Below, piece after piece: positions 1-11,152 of a stretch of DNA of 64,000 nucleotides. The stretch covers positions 1-64,000 of the forward strand of contig JANDJZ010000013.1 of assembly GCA_027943245.1 (NCBI GenBank), in the 5' to 3' direction. A program made the position numbers and the translations under genes. The notes beneath the pieces were generated by a model. That model searched no databases. It was not told the origin of the DNA and saw nothing but the letters and a program-made list of their open reading frames with translations. Each line of letters begins with the position of its first letter. The first letter of the stretch is position 1. This stretch comes from Acanthamoeba sp. SK_2022b. Its lineage: Eukaryota; Discosea; Longamoebia; Acanthamoebidae.

Positions 1-63
1 CTAACCTAACCCTAACCCTAACCCTAACCCTAACCTAACCCTAACCTAACCCTAACCCTAACC

Positions 64-117
<54 letters not shown>

Positions 118-316
118 CCCTAACCCTAACCCTAACCCTAACCCTAACCCTAACCCTAACCCTAACCCTAACCCTAACCCTAACCCTAACCCTAACCCTA
201 ACCCTAACCCTAACCCTAACCCTAACCCTAACCCTAACCTAACCCTAACCCTAACCCTAACCCTAACCCTAACCCTAACCCTAACCCTAACCCTAACCCT
301 AACCCTAACCCTAACC

Positions 317-349
<33 letters not shown>
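1..349. repeat. Telomeric repeat array (CCCTAA)n
   Basis: Tandem CCCTAA units, with occasional CCTAA and CCCTAAA variants, run from the first base to about position 349. The C-rich strand reads 5' to 3' from the end, so the complementary TTAGGG strand points outward as at a true left telomere. The variant units are more frequent near both ends of the array. This marks the window as a chromosome or scaffold terminus. Confidence 0.97.
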
Positions 350-404
350 GACTTTATTCTCTCTCTCTCTCTCTATTCATTTTTTTGTTGTTGGTTTTAT
401 CTTT

Positions 405-1190
405 GGGGCTGGCAGGCAAGTTCTTTACCAAGGAAGCGGGCCTGGCCTTTTTCTCCTGGCTGGTCAAGCAATGGGGCAAGCACATGGGGCTGTTCCTCAA
501 GGTGCTGAGTGTGGATGAGATCAAGGCTCTGCCAGTCAAGTCTTAAAGGGTGAGGAGGCTGAAGGAGATGGGAATGCAAAGGATTCTGATGGGGATGATG
601 CTCTACCTTGGTGGGGGACTCAGGAAACAGGTCTTTGTGAACCTCTATGCAGATCACCTGCAATGGGATGCAGAGGAGATGGTGATGCAGGTGGGTGATG
701 AAAAGGTGACTTGCCTCAACACCACTCACCTGCCCCTCCTGACTCAGCTGTTTACCTATATAGAGTTCTTCAAACAGAGAGTGAGGCCCCACCTCTGCAT
801 AGATCCTGCTGATCCCCCTCTGGCTCTGTGGCTCAACTCAGTTGGCAACCCCATCACAACTGGAGCATTTGCTATCTAATTCAAAATCCTCATCAAAGAC
901 TTTAACCCTGAGCTCACCACCTCAGCCCTTGACTTCAGGAGGATGGTCATCACCAATCTCTTTGCAGGTTCTCTCTCTCTCACACACAGGCAAAAAAAAA
1001 CAACAACAACAACAAAAAAACTAATAGACAACAACAACAACAACAAACACAGAGAGGATTCCCCTGGCGGAAGGTGAGACCATAGAGCACCTCCACAACA
1101 GGTTCAGTGATTACCTGGGAGTCTCTGTCAAGGTCATGAAGACTGTCTATAACCAGTTTGTGTGGTTCTTAACACCCCCCCCACACACAC
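405..1190 (+). pseudogene. Decayed tyrosine-recombinase-like gene (Crypton-like)
   Basis: Broken plus-strand coding sequence resembling a tyrosine recombinase. A segment around 580-680 contains GGLRKQ followed by a short beta-like stretch, like the first catalytic Arg box. Around 830-965 an LNSVGNPIT segment is followed by LTTSALDFRRM, like the second Arg box. Around 1075-1165 DYLGVSVKVM precedes a Tyr in VYNQF, the position expected for the nucleophile. A TAA at 877-879 interrupts the frame between the boxes, and a CA-rich stretch at about 1180 breaks it again. The order Arg, Arg, Tyr is seen in the sequence. The family assignment is from memory of the fold and is tentative. The copy is unlikely to be functional unless the stops lie in introns. 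Confidence 0.45.
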
Positions 1191-1289
1191 ACACACACAC
1201 ATACTAGATTGTTTGTCAAACTAACAGCAAAGTGTGCACTGGGTGGGGGGGGGGAAGAGACATGATCTCCACAAAAAACACAAGGGTAC

Positions 1290-1773
1290 TCTTCACCTGG
1301 CCAACTCTGCCAAGGTAGCAGCAGGTGACCATGAAACCATGTCTGAGATGGAAAAGAAGATGCTTGGTGCCATCACCTCTGAGGGAAAAGTCCAGAGAGT
1401 CAATGTGGAAAAGAGGAAGGCTAGAGAAACTGCTGATGATGCAGAGTGGGAAAGCTTGTCTGGCCACAAAAGAAAGAGTGCCAGGCTGCTTGAGGAGGAA
1501 GAGGAAGAAGAGGAAGAAGCAGAAGAGGAAGAGAAAGAAGCAGAAGATGAAGAAGAAGAAGAAGAAGAGATGAACTCTGACAACAACCACAACTTCAGCA
1601 ACAACGAGAAAGAGGATCAAGCAGAAGTGATTCAAGACATGAGGATGGCAAGCTCAAGGTCTGGGTCAAGTGGGAAGGCTACCCCACTGAGTTCAACACC
1701 TGGGAGGACTTTGACCAGATGGGGAATGCCCTGGAATGTGTGGAGGAATTCCTCAAGCCCAACCTTGAGGTAA
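1290..1773 (+). pseudogene. Acidic-tract and chromodomain reading frame, probably part of the same subtelomeric element
   Basis: An open stretch encodes a charged region with a run of about 30 Glu-rich residues at 1490-1570. It is followed, after a change of frame near 1632, by a chromodomain-like segment at about 1636-1770 (KVWVKWEGYP, NTWED, then a helical end with EEFLK). The aromatic KWEGYP and NTWE blocks are hallmarks of chromodomains, which some integrases and transposases use for targeting. Joining the acidic region to the chromodomain needs a one- or two-base shift or an unseen splice. The copy is therefore either degraded or misread here. It follows the recombinase-like relic on the same strand. 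Confidence 0.4.
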
Positions 1774-2054
1774 TTCTCTTGGGTCAAAAAGAATGATAAT
1801 AGACCTCCAACTCCATTTTTTTTCTTCTTCTTCCTATCATCCATCTCTCAAGTCTTATTAGGGCTGGTCATCTTAGTCTTAGAACAATTATCACTTTGTA
1901 GCCTTGCATGTATAGAGAAAAATCTGGAAAAATATGCTTTTCAACATGCAACTGCCAGGTGAGATCTAGTCACATTCACAACTATCAAAATCAAACAAAG
2001 TGGCTTAAATCAGCCCTTCCTCTCTTGCCAGCACAGCACTAACACCACTCTCTT

Positions 2055-3092
2055 CACAGCCACATTCCCTCAAGGTGAGGTCTCTAGTGGGCAACCAGAT
2101 GGACACCATCCTGCAGCTTGCAGAGGAGTGTCTCATTGGCCTGATCAGGGATGAGGATGTGGCTTGCTGGACAGCGCACATCAACATGATTGAGCTTCTC
2201 CACCTGTGCTCCTACACAGAGGAGGACCTGGTCTGCCTTGAGCAGATGATTTGGAGCTGGAAGAGGCAGTTCTACAAACTGCACAAGGATGTTGTGGACG
2301 TTGTCATTGGCAAGGACCAAGTCCAGGTTCAGAAGCCCCTCTCCTTCATCTTCCAGATCCTAAGATCAGCTGTATCTACTTGTGTGCATGCCATCAAACA
2401 GGGTACCTTCCAGTGCATGTGAGTGTTGCAGTGGATGTCACCCTCCTTTTTCCAACCAGGACAACTCTCCAGTGCCCACACAGGTCAGAGGTTGGGTTGA
2501 CCAAGCTGTGTTTGAACACATTGGCAAGGCCAAGTACATTGGTACAAGGCTGCACGCTCACCCACTTGGAGTTTGTTGGGGGTGGCAAAAGTGGGTGGTG
2601 TGGATGGAGGTTGACACCCTCTGCAGTCTCCCAAGACAGGTGGATGGCCTTGCATGTTTCAAGGTGCACGCCCTGCACCACCTACCCCTTAGGTGGAATG
2701 ACTGGACCATTGTGCACATCCTGCTGATCTTTGATCACCCCAACCACAAGGGCATCATCATCTACAACCATTGGGTTCACTGGGCCTATGAGGATCACTG
2801 GTCTTCAGCTCATGCACAGTCACTTCTCCAACACCAGCTCAAGGACCCCAACAGACAGCAGTGGACTGGTTCTATGGATGATGGCAAAGAAGAGGCAGAC
2901 TTGAGCAGCCTAGAGGAAGAAGAGGTGGACTTGAGTGGCACAACAAACCCTGACAATGGCCACTGGGACTATGGGGACTGTGACATTGCGACCAGGATGA
3001 CAACAGCGACCCAGACAACAACAACAATGACAGGGATGATGGCTACCCAGATGATGGCAATGTGGAGTGGGTCAATGCAGAGGCCAATGTGA
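2055..3092 (+). pseudogene. KDZ-type transposase-like fragment with acidic C-terminal tail
   Basis: Positions 2075-2370 encode a helical segment with CWTAHINMIELL and YTEEDLVCLEQMIWSWK. This is similar in spacing to the C-terminal helical part of KDZ/CACTA-like transposases, which place a conserved Trp helix before a long EEDL helix. After an interruption near 2420, a second frame at about 2490-2940 encodes a Trp-rich domain and then an Asp/Glu/Asn-rich tail. Two frames are used and no complete DDE domain is visible, so this is at best a remnant. The similarity is by eye and weak. An unrelated subtelomeric gene with introns is the alternative. Confidence 0.3.
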
Positions 3093-3378
3093 GATGGACA
3101 TGTAGGCCAAAAGTAGGGAAAGGAGAGCAGAGGAGCAGGGCTGGTAGTGTGTATTCAACACTAATTTATTGATAACAATAAACAAACACCATCACCAAAA
3201 CCACACTATCTGTTCACTTGCAAGCGTAGGGTTGGCATGGAAAAATGGACTGAAAACCACAGCCATACCTACACCTCACCATCACCTCCCAGAGCATCAG
3301 TTTGGCATGGTTTTTCGCCTTACCAGTCCCACAGTGTGTTGCTGTTTGAGTCTCACTTTGTTACTTTGTTGATGCAGG

Positions 3379-3840
3379 TGTCAAGCTGTTTCAACAAAAC
3401 AAAGAAGGCTTCCATGCTCATATGCACACATTTATTGACCACGTCATGGACCAAGACCATGGAGGGTGCTGTCATGCGCCCCACCCACAAAAACCCATTC
3501 CTGCTCTTGATGCTGAGCAACACCCAGAGGCAGTGGACACCCTACACACTTTCATCAACAGCTACCTTGATGACTGTGACTGTGCTTCCTCCACAGATTC
3601 AACATGATCCAGAACAAGTCACTGAATGGAAGTTTCTGCAAGTGACCTTGGTATATATGAACAAATTGAAGGTACCCACTTCATGTGTTTTATTTGTAGA
3701 ATTACTAACCAAGACGTTGTTTTACAGAACCAACTGCTCTCCTTGCCTTGTATCTTCATGCTGGAATGAAAGTTCCAGAATGCACTTGCATCCAGCTTTG
3801 CACAAGGTGTGAAGCTTGTGCCCAGTGCAAGTTGACAGCT
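3379..3840 (+). pseudogene. Diverged 3' remnant of a Mutator-like transposase, related to the intact copy at 33.1-36.0 kb
   Basis: After a splice-acceptor-like TTGATGCAG, the frame beginning GVKLFQQNKEGFHAHM continues through a Cys/His segment to TFINSYLDDC. The minus-strand element at 33-36 kb has GVKQHAKQEKAFCGHM and QLINGYLDDC in the same order and spacing. Shared positions include GVK, K-E-x-F, HM, FI-H, H-x-GC, EA-x-D-x-L and IN-YLDDC. The following motif reads NKSLNG where the other copy has ESFNG, so a conserved Glu is replaced by Lys and the frame shifts nearby. A further exon-like stretch at about 3728-3840 may continue it. No 5' half of the transposase is visible upstream, so the copy is truncated. 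Confidence 0.6.
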
Positions 3841-4059
3841 TACATAGCAGCTCAAGCAAACAGCAATCAAGAATACTGGTACCACTGTTTACTTAAACTT
3901 TGCAGCTCTCCATTGTGACCAGTTTCACCACAAGGTTGTGTACAAACCAGTGACTGAAGAACAAGGCAAAAAGTCAAGGACAAACTACCATGTCAGAATG
4001 TATGTTGTTTCTTTGTGTCACTATGTGGCATCTATTGATTCATGTGTTTGCAGTAAAGG

Positions 4060-4956
4060 TTTGGGGCCTCAAGACCTATTGTTGTGAGAAGCAGCTCCCT
4101 GTTAGCAGAACGAAGGCACTACTTTTGACACACGTGCAGAGCCACATCAAGCGCACCACAGATGGTGACCCACCACACACACCAGACCCAGGCATGTTCA
4201 AGTTTGACTACCTCTTGTTTATGGACCCTAACTTGATTGCAGTGTCAGCAACCCTGACTCCTTCTGCTCCTTCCACTAGCAGCACTGCTTTGGCTGAACC
4301 AGCACCAATGGAACTGCTTTGGCAGAACTGGCACCAGCATGGCTGCCACCGCAATTACAAGTCACATGCTATTATGCTCCAGCACGTCCACTGTGCACAT
4401 CGCCCAGCCTCACCACCTTGAGCACCAACTCAACCACCAGCAGGCAGCGCACTGCCAACTGCACCAGGGCCAACACTGCAGCGTTTGCGCTGCTCCGTTG
4501 GGGGGTGCTTGAGGCACTTCAAGACACGTGAAACCTTACACAAGCATATCCACTCAGCGCACCCCAACCACACTGCTCCAGCCACGTCCAACTTGCTTCC
4601 ATCTTTGAACCAGTCACAGCCTGACTTGGCCGCTGCTCTACTTGCTCCCCCCTCCACTGCGTCTGTGCCAGGGGCTGTTGCCCCTTGCCGCTCCTCCGAG
4701 CACGCATCCGCCCACAGTGCAGTCACCATCACTCACACCCTGCATGACCTACGAGCAGCGGCTTCGCCAGGCAGAGCTGGCACTGCCACCACCATCAGCA
4801 AACCAACAAGTAGCCAAAAAACAAGCCACCCAACTCAGCCACCAAATCACGAGCCTCCACCAACAGCTTGACGCCCTCACGTTGACGTCAAGTGAGCAGG
4901 AACGTCAGCGTCTACATTGTGCGATCGCTGCTCTAAGCACTGCGCGCTTGGAATAA
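4060..4956 (+). CDS. Zinc-finger and coiled-coil protein of the subtelomeric element zone (incomplete model)
   Basis: Plus-strand frames encode a C2H2-like finger at about 4485-4560 (CSVGGC, then about 12 residues to H-x4-H in HKHIHSAH). A Cys/His-rich segment lies before it at about 4340-4400. A Pro/Ser/Ala-rich linker follows, ending in a Gln-rich coiled-coil tail (LHQQLDAL) with a TAA at 4954-4956. The finger and the tail lie in different frames, so an intron or frameshift separates them. The start is not resolved. It lies just downstream of the truncated transposase relic on the same strand, so it could be the C-terminal part of that element or an independent gene. Function unknown beyond likely nucleic-acid binding. 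Confidence 0.35.
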
Positions 4957-5330
4957 ACCTATTTCTGTTCATAATGGTTTTGGATAAATATATATTTAGA
5001 AAGTCACCAATAATCTCCACACAGGTATGTGGTCAAACCACCCTCTCGTTTTTGAGGGTGCTTTTCCTAAGGACAAAAATGGCAGATCTCCGTGGGCGGC
5101 TACGAATTTTTCCGATCTCTGCTCGACGCTACTTGCAACACCTCGTTTCCTTTTAAGAAAGGAACTAGGACGAAAAAGGGCACCAACTCCTCCTGTGGGG
5201 ACCAATGGCCACCGACCACAGGTTACACCTAGTCCTAGGACTCCGAAAGGAGCACGGTTTGTTGTGCAGACTGACAGAGACTGTCTCACTGCGCTGGGCT
5301 TATATTCCCTTTCCCCTCACCACAACAGCC
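4957..5330. other. Boundary between subtelomeric element zone and host genes; no gene seen
   Basis: AT-rich sequence with a TATATATTT run near 4987 gives way to GC-richer sequence. No supported reading frame is present. The last 100 bases should hold the carbonic anhydrase promoter; TATATTCC near 5301 is a possible TATA-like element 30 bases before the start codon. Confidence 0.4.
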
Positions 5331-6441
5331 ATGTCGTCTGTTCTCTTCTCTGTCTTCTTGCTTGTATGTGTGTCGCTGTCGGCCTGTTCGGCCGGGGCTG
5401 CCTGCCCAGTTCTGGGCCTCACTCGATACAGCCTACGCCGCTTGTGGATCAGGGGGACGCCAATCGCCTATCGATATCACCACTTCCTCCGCCGTAAATG
5501 CTCCCTTCCTGGCCGACTTGCTTTTCAGCTACTCCTCGTCGGTCAGTGGTGTTCTCCTCAACTCCGCAGAGAACATCAAGTTTACTCCCTCGGCTGCCGC
5601 CCCCCTGAACACTGTCAGGTTGGTGAACACCCACGGCCCCCTTTACCTCCTGAGAGTCTCCTCCCCCGGCTCATGAGGCTTTTACAGTGGGGGACCAGTG
5701 TTCAGCGACACTTTCAAGCTCCTCCAGTTCCACACTCACTCGCACAGTGAGCACACCTTGAATGGTAACCATGCCGAGCTGGAGCTTCACTTCGTTCACC
5801 AGCACAAGCCCGCCAGCGGTACCAACGGAACAGGCGAGCTTCTTGTTGTAGGCTTCCTCTTCAATGAGGGCTCTTCCGCGAACCCTTTCTTGGAGACCCT
5901 CATCAACTCCCTTAGCGCAGTTCAGTCGGTGAACACCAGCGTTACCACCACGCTCAACCCCAAATCTCTCCTCCCCGCCAAACCTTCTTATTATGTACGC
6001 CTAGCCTTCTCGTCCGTCCGCTTGCTACCGTGTCCCCCCCCCTCGTCTCTAACATGGGTTATCATGAACACCCAACCACCAACAGCACTACAGGGGCTCT
6101 TTGACCACACCTCCCTGTAGTGAGACAGTGACCTGGGTAGTCTTGTCGGACGTACTGTACGCCACTGCCGCGCAGATCCAACAGTTCACCAACCTTCACG
6201 AAGGAGACGCCCGACCGACGCAGCCGCTGAATGGCCGCAACGTCTACTACCACGAACATGGCAGCCAAATGTGCACTTCCGCTTCCACCACCACCACCAA
6301 CACGCAGACTGAGATCAACTTCAACTTCAAGGTAAAACCTCCTACCCCCCTATCTCTCTCTCTCTCTCTCTCACCCCTCAGCCTGCGTCTAACCGTTCTG
6401 TTCTATTCCTTCCCCCGCAGGGAATGATCCCCAGCCAGTGA
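5331..6441 (+). CDS. Alpha-class carbonic anhydrase, secreted
   Basis: Catalyses reversible CO2 hydration with zinc. The N-terminus from the ATG at 5331 is hydrophobic and signal-like. The family motif RQSPIDI lies near 5450. The zinc-site strand reads QFHTHSHSEHTLNG near 5723-5765, giving the first two His ligands, and ELHFVH near 5790 gives the third. GSLTTPPCSE near 6100 is the conserved alpha-CA loop. Proposed introns are 5364-5409 (46 bases), 5619-5687, 5995-6085 and 6332-6420. The second removes an in-frame TGA at 5674-5676 and the last leaves a six-residue end (GMIPSQ). The first intron is short; without it the signal peptide is longer but one base out of frame. It is the first clear host gene, about 5 kb from the telomere. 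Confidence 0.85.
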
Positions 6442-6667
6442 GCACTTTCTCAATCTTGGCTTGTAACCTACTTTTGGCGTTAAAGCTTGATTGTAGCCCT
6501 GGAGGGCGTGTCAACATCCAACCAAATGTATACACCACGATTGACCTTCGGCCATCAGCAGGGCAACAGAAGAGGAGAGCACAGTTAACTTACGGATTCA
6601 TATCGGAATAGTTTTATATTTGCTCCGTGTTGTGACAACATTGTCTCGGGAATGGGAAGAGGTGTTG

Positions 6668-9600
6668 TTAGGTGTCAGACTTGCGCGGGCTGTGGCCATC
6701 GAGGGTCTTGGTCTTACGCGGGCTCTTGGCGCGTGGGCTTTTCTTGGCTCTTAACAGAAAGCCCTTCAGCCCACGCCTGGGAGACACCTGCGGTGCTGAC
6801 TCCTCGGCTTCGGCCGCCTTCTCGCTCTGCTTGTCTTCGCCCAGGGTACTGGGTGTCGGTATCTCGATGGTGGGCAGGCTCATTCTGGCCAGCACGCCCA
6901 CAGCCCTTCAAGGTCAGTAACTATTATAACTATCATCGACACCAAGGGTTAGGCCTTGGTGACATCTCTTGCAAGAAGGCCTACTCATGGACAGGATTCC
7001 TACCGAACGGGCGAAGGGAGACGGAGCGGCTGAGGGTTGCCTGGCGGGGCTGGAACGGCGAGACGTATGCGCGTGTCCGTGAGTGTTGCGTTTCTTGAGC
7101 GTTGAGATCATGAGAGAAAAGAGAAGAGCAGGTGGTGGGCGGGGGAGTGGGTACTGAAGCCGCCGCCTCGCGCGAAGAGCGCGCCCTTAAGCTCTAGGGC
7201 CATGTCCGGGCTGCTCCTGATTCTGCCCGGCATCAGGTTGGGCCTGTTGGCCAGGGCTCGAGCTGGTTGCTGTTCCTCTCCGACATTCTCTGACTCGCTC
7301 ATCGCTCGGGGTGGCTCGACAACCTCTTTCGTTTGTGGTCCGACCTGCACATGAGAAGAGAGTCAATGGCCGTTCATTATGATGAGTAGAAGGGTTGGTT
7401 ATTTTGTTGGGTTGGGTTGGGTTGGGTTGGGTTGGGTTGGTTTGATTAAGCGAGAGGGAGAGGGAGGAGTACGGTAATGCCAAGTGCCTTAGCTCGTCGA
7501 GAACTGGTGGGTCGCTTGCGGTTGTGCATGCTCGCCGGCCTACCACTAGTCAAATGAGTGAGGGAGGTGCTCGGCGCTGACGCTGCCGAAAGCGCCATTG
7601 ACAGAAGGTTGCCCTGGGGCGGCTCCGCCGAAGGAGATTGGACTGTCGCTTCGCCCTGCTCCGATGAGATGACGCTTGTGACGGTGGCGGTGGCAGTGGC
7701 CGAGGCGATGATGTCCTCCTCCTCAGCGTCACCTTCATTAGAGCTCGCGACGCAAGCAGAGAGCTCCGCCTGGACCACTCGCGACTGTCCCTCCGCAGGC
7801 CCGGAGGTCTCAAGCGCACTCCGTGGCGATGCAAGTTCCCCACCGTTGCCTTTGGTCGACGAGGCTCCAGGTCGTGTCGACAAGGGCTGGGCCGACTCGA
7901 CGAGCGGTAAGGCGTCGTCGCCTGCATCTTTCTTCGGTTCTGGGTAGAGAACCATCTTCTCGTCCTCGTGGACTCTTTCTTGGCTACTGATCGTTTGCTC
8001 GCTTTCATTCTGGAGCAGCTTTGTCGACGCGTCTACTTCTTCGGCGACGCGGGTGTACTCCTCCCCGCTTGTGCTGCCATCCGCTGCAGCGGCCGGTGTC
8101 TCTGATGAAGACTCTGCGATCGCACTTAGTTCAGTGATAGCGTCTTCTGGGGCATCGAGGGGAGTGGAGCTGGTGGCCGGTTGTTGTTGTTGTTGTTGTT
8201 GTTCGCTATTTCGATGATGGTCCACGGTGTTGTCGGTCCCGCTGGCCGTCTCAACCTGACTTGGGCGAGGTTCTTCTTCGCCATCACCAAAGTCGGGCGG
8301 TTGTAGAGGAGCTTGTCGCAGGGATGAGGGTACCGAACCAGGCCACGCTTCGTCGAGCTGCTGAGGAGAGGCTGCGCTAGCAGTGGGAGATCGCGGCGTG
8401 ACGCAAGGAGATGGCAGGGGAGAGCTGCCCAAAGATAACGGCACGGGGACCACGGTGCTCCCCGCGCCAGTGGTAGTTTTGAACTCCTCCACCTGTTGCA
8501 GCAATAACAAACCCTTGGGATAAGCATCTAGGGGATGTTTGCGCGTGAGAAGAGGCGAAGGAGCGCGTACCGTGTCGACGGAAACATCACCTACGGCCTG
8601 TACCGCCAAGACCGTCAGAGGGAATGGGGTTGGGACTATCTCATCAACTCCGCGCTGCTGCTGCTGCTGCTGGGAAGGGGACAGGCGCGGTGAAGTCTCC
8701 CCAGTAGCGCGGGGCGAGGGAACGGGGCTCGTCTCTTGGGCGCTTCTCTCCCTGAGAGACTGGCATGCAGGCTGGGGTGGCGTCAGAGTGTGGGGCGACG
8801 CTTCGGTTGTCGTCGTAGGGCCGTTATCGCAGCCATGGTTTACCTGATCGTCTGATCTTCGCGGAGAGGGGGATTGTACGCGAGGAGAGGTTCGAGACGA
8901 GACGACCAGGTTAGCAATGCTAGCGTGGCACTCCAAACTCTGGGCGGGCGCCAGTTCGATCGATTCGACGGCGCATGAAGAGGAAGGAGCTGATACGACC
9001 ACAGCACCAGGTGAAGGATCTTCGGCACTCTCGAGGTGCGGCGGCGGCGGCGGCAGCGGCAGGCTTGGAGGCATACAAGGCGAGGGCGAGCGCGAGATTT
9101 CCCATGACTCCGGCCGCTCGTGGATCCAATCGGCGAGCGGTAGACGAGACAGAGTAGGAGGGTGCTGCTGCTGCTGCTGCTGCTGCTGCTGAGTGGTGAT
9201 GCGCGGGGATGATGGCGGCAGCGGCTGGTCACTGGTCCGTGAAGGGAGATACGACACAAACGCGGTCGAGTCAGGGAGAAGAGAGGTCGGTTCCGCCTCT
9301 TGAGAGTCGTCGTCCTTGCGTGGCTCTTGCGGCGACTTAGGCGAGGCCAAAGAACCGATGCCCTCCTCTGGATGAGGCACCAATGGTGGTGACACACTTG
9401 GCCCAGAGAGCTCACCTACAACACGACGAGGAGAAGCCGAGCGACTATGTGGAGGCGAGGAAGGAGGTGGGGCGGGTAGAGCGGCCTCGAGGGGGTAGTC
9501 ATCGCGCGGCAAAGGTAGAAGGGGAGGGAGACGTGGCGAAGGCCTTCGAGTTTCTGCGTCTGCTCGCGGTGAAGGGAAAGGAGGAGTAGAAGGAGCGGAT

Positions 9601-10865
9601 CGCGGCGGCGGCGGCGGCGGCAGCTGGTGCAATGGATTGTCGTCGTCTGGGAGTTGGCGGGACATCGGCGCGCGAGGAAAGGGCGGCGGAGGAGGCTGTG
9701 TCCTCGGTTCAGCCTCAATGACGGCGACGCCTCGAGAAAGCAGCTGCGTAACACCATCGTCACCACCAGGCGCCATCCGCGGCGAGGTCATAGGCGAGCG
9801 CTGCGGCGGCGTGGGAGGAAGCGAGTTTCTCTCGTAGTGGCAGGCTGAATGTACGGTCTCTATGACGTCAGTGGCGCCAAGAGGAGACTGAGGAAGCGAG
9901 TGGGGTGGTCCATGTCTTATAGCCAGCAGGCCTAGGTTGCCGCCGCCGTCGTTGTCGTCGTCGTCGTCGTCGTCGTCATTATTGAAGGCCCGTGTGGGTG
10001 GGAGAGGAGGCACAGCTGACAGGTCGCCGCAAGCCGACCCCGAAGGATCGTCCCTCGCTGGTGGCGTTGGTGGTCTTGGCTCGCGCCGAGGGGAAGAAGG
10101 AGGAATATGAGGAGGACGAGGTGGACGATGATGACTCGGCGGCGAACTGACAGTAGCGGTAACCAGCGGTCGCGGAAGCTCGTAGAGAAGAGGGGGCGGG
10201 GGCGGGGGCAAAGGAGCCCCCAGCGGTGCTGCCGCAGGCGGGGCCAGGAGAGCGGAAGAGGGCGTTGCCGCCTGCTCCTGCTGAGTGACCTTTTTGGTCG
10301 GGCTGGCTATTAAGCCAGGTGCGCCTCCTCCGCCCAGGGGCAGCGACGTTGGTTGCTTCTTAGTTGACGCACCGAAACCCGCAGGGAGTGGCGGCAGCGC
10401 AGGAACGGTGGGTGGAGGAAGCGGGGAAGAAGAGGAAAGGTTAGAAGTCGTGGCAGCAGCTGTTGTTGGCCTGTTGGTGAGAGAATGCTGCTGCTGCTGG
10501 TGGTGGTGGTGGTGGTGGTGGTGGTGGTGGTGCAGAGGTGGCGGAGAAGTAGGAGAGGGGACGACGTGTGACCCATTTTGGGCCAGAAACGAGGAAAGGT
10601 CTTTCTCGCGAACCCGGAAGAAGGCCTCGAGCTTCTGCTTGATGCCTTGCTTCTTTCTCGTCGACGACGTAATTGGTGCGGCCTCGGCTGCTGGTGTCGT
10701 TGTTGAGGACTTGGCGGCTGCCCCCGTTGGAGACACTGACACCGCGTTACCAACGTAGTGCGTTGTGGACGTGCCGAGAGAGGGCACATGACTACTTGCT
10801 GTCCCTCCTCCACCCCCTCCTCCCTTGTGCGAATCCTCTTTCTTGTTCTTCCTCCTCCCAAACAT
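6668..10865 (-). CDS. Large Pro/Ser/Gln-rich low-complexity protein, function unknown
   Basis: The first exon is a single open frame of over 1,100 codons starting at the ATG at 10863-10865 (MFGRRKNKK). It contains polyglycine, a run of about 11 His, polyglutamine tracts, an Asp run and dozens of SPR or SP-x-R motifs that look like proline-directed kinase sites. One helix near the start (IKQKLEAFFRVREKDL) vaguely recalls RPEL-type actin-binding motifs but is not convincing. A donor near 7477 joins an acceptor at 7345, giving an exon with the segment SRRAKALGIT/VGPQTK. The last exon, ending at 6668, is basic with repeated SPRK motifs; its join to the previous exon is out of phase by my reading, so one small exon or a different splice is missing. 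No catalytic domain is seen. A cytoskeletal or signalling scaffold is a guess. Confidence 0.6.
7406..7440. repeat. Interstitial (GTTGG)7 array
   Basis: Seven perfect tandem copies of GTTGG (equivalently GGGTT in register) lie within an intron of the Pro/Ser-rich gene. The unit resembles but does not equal the terminal TTAGGG repeat; it lacks the A and is five bases long. Confidence 0.85.
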
Positions 10866-11152
10866 GTTTTGATCAAAAGCAAGGAGTAGTAGCGCGCCAC
10901 GTTCGCTTGTGTTGCCGGCCACCAATTAATTTGTTGCCCAAATTAAGGGTTAGGGCCGAGTGTAAATGTGGAGCATGTCCTCACACTCGACCACCCCCAT
11001 TATCCTACGTACTTGGCAAATGGCACTATCTAGCACGCTTTGCTTCACGATGTACTTGAACTTGTTCACTGCTAGTTACTTTTAAGAAGGGCGGTGGCCA
11101 CCCCCAAGTAGAAAAAGTTGTCAAAAATGTTGGAAGTTACGAGGAGACATGT

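Noticed and set aside
1216..1635. Phe-rich hydrophobic minus-strand frame
   Set aside because: Exact antisense of the Glu-rich tract at 1490-1570; not a membrane protein.
8539..10758. Several plus-strand frames of 100-157 codons in the Pro/Ser-rich gene
   Set aside because: Shadows of repetitive GC-rich codons on the opposite strand, with no conserved motifs.
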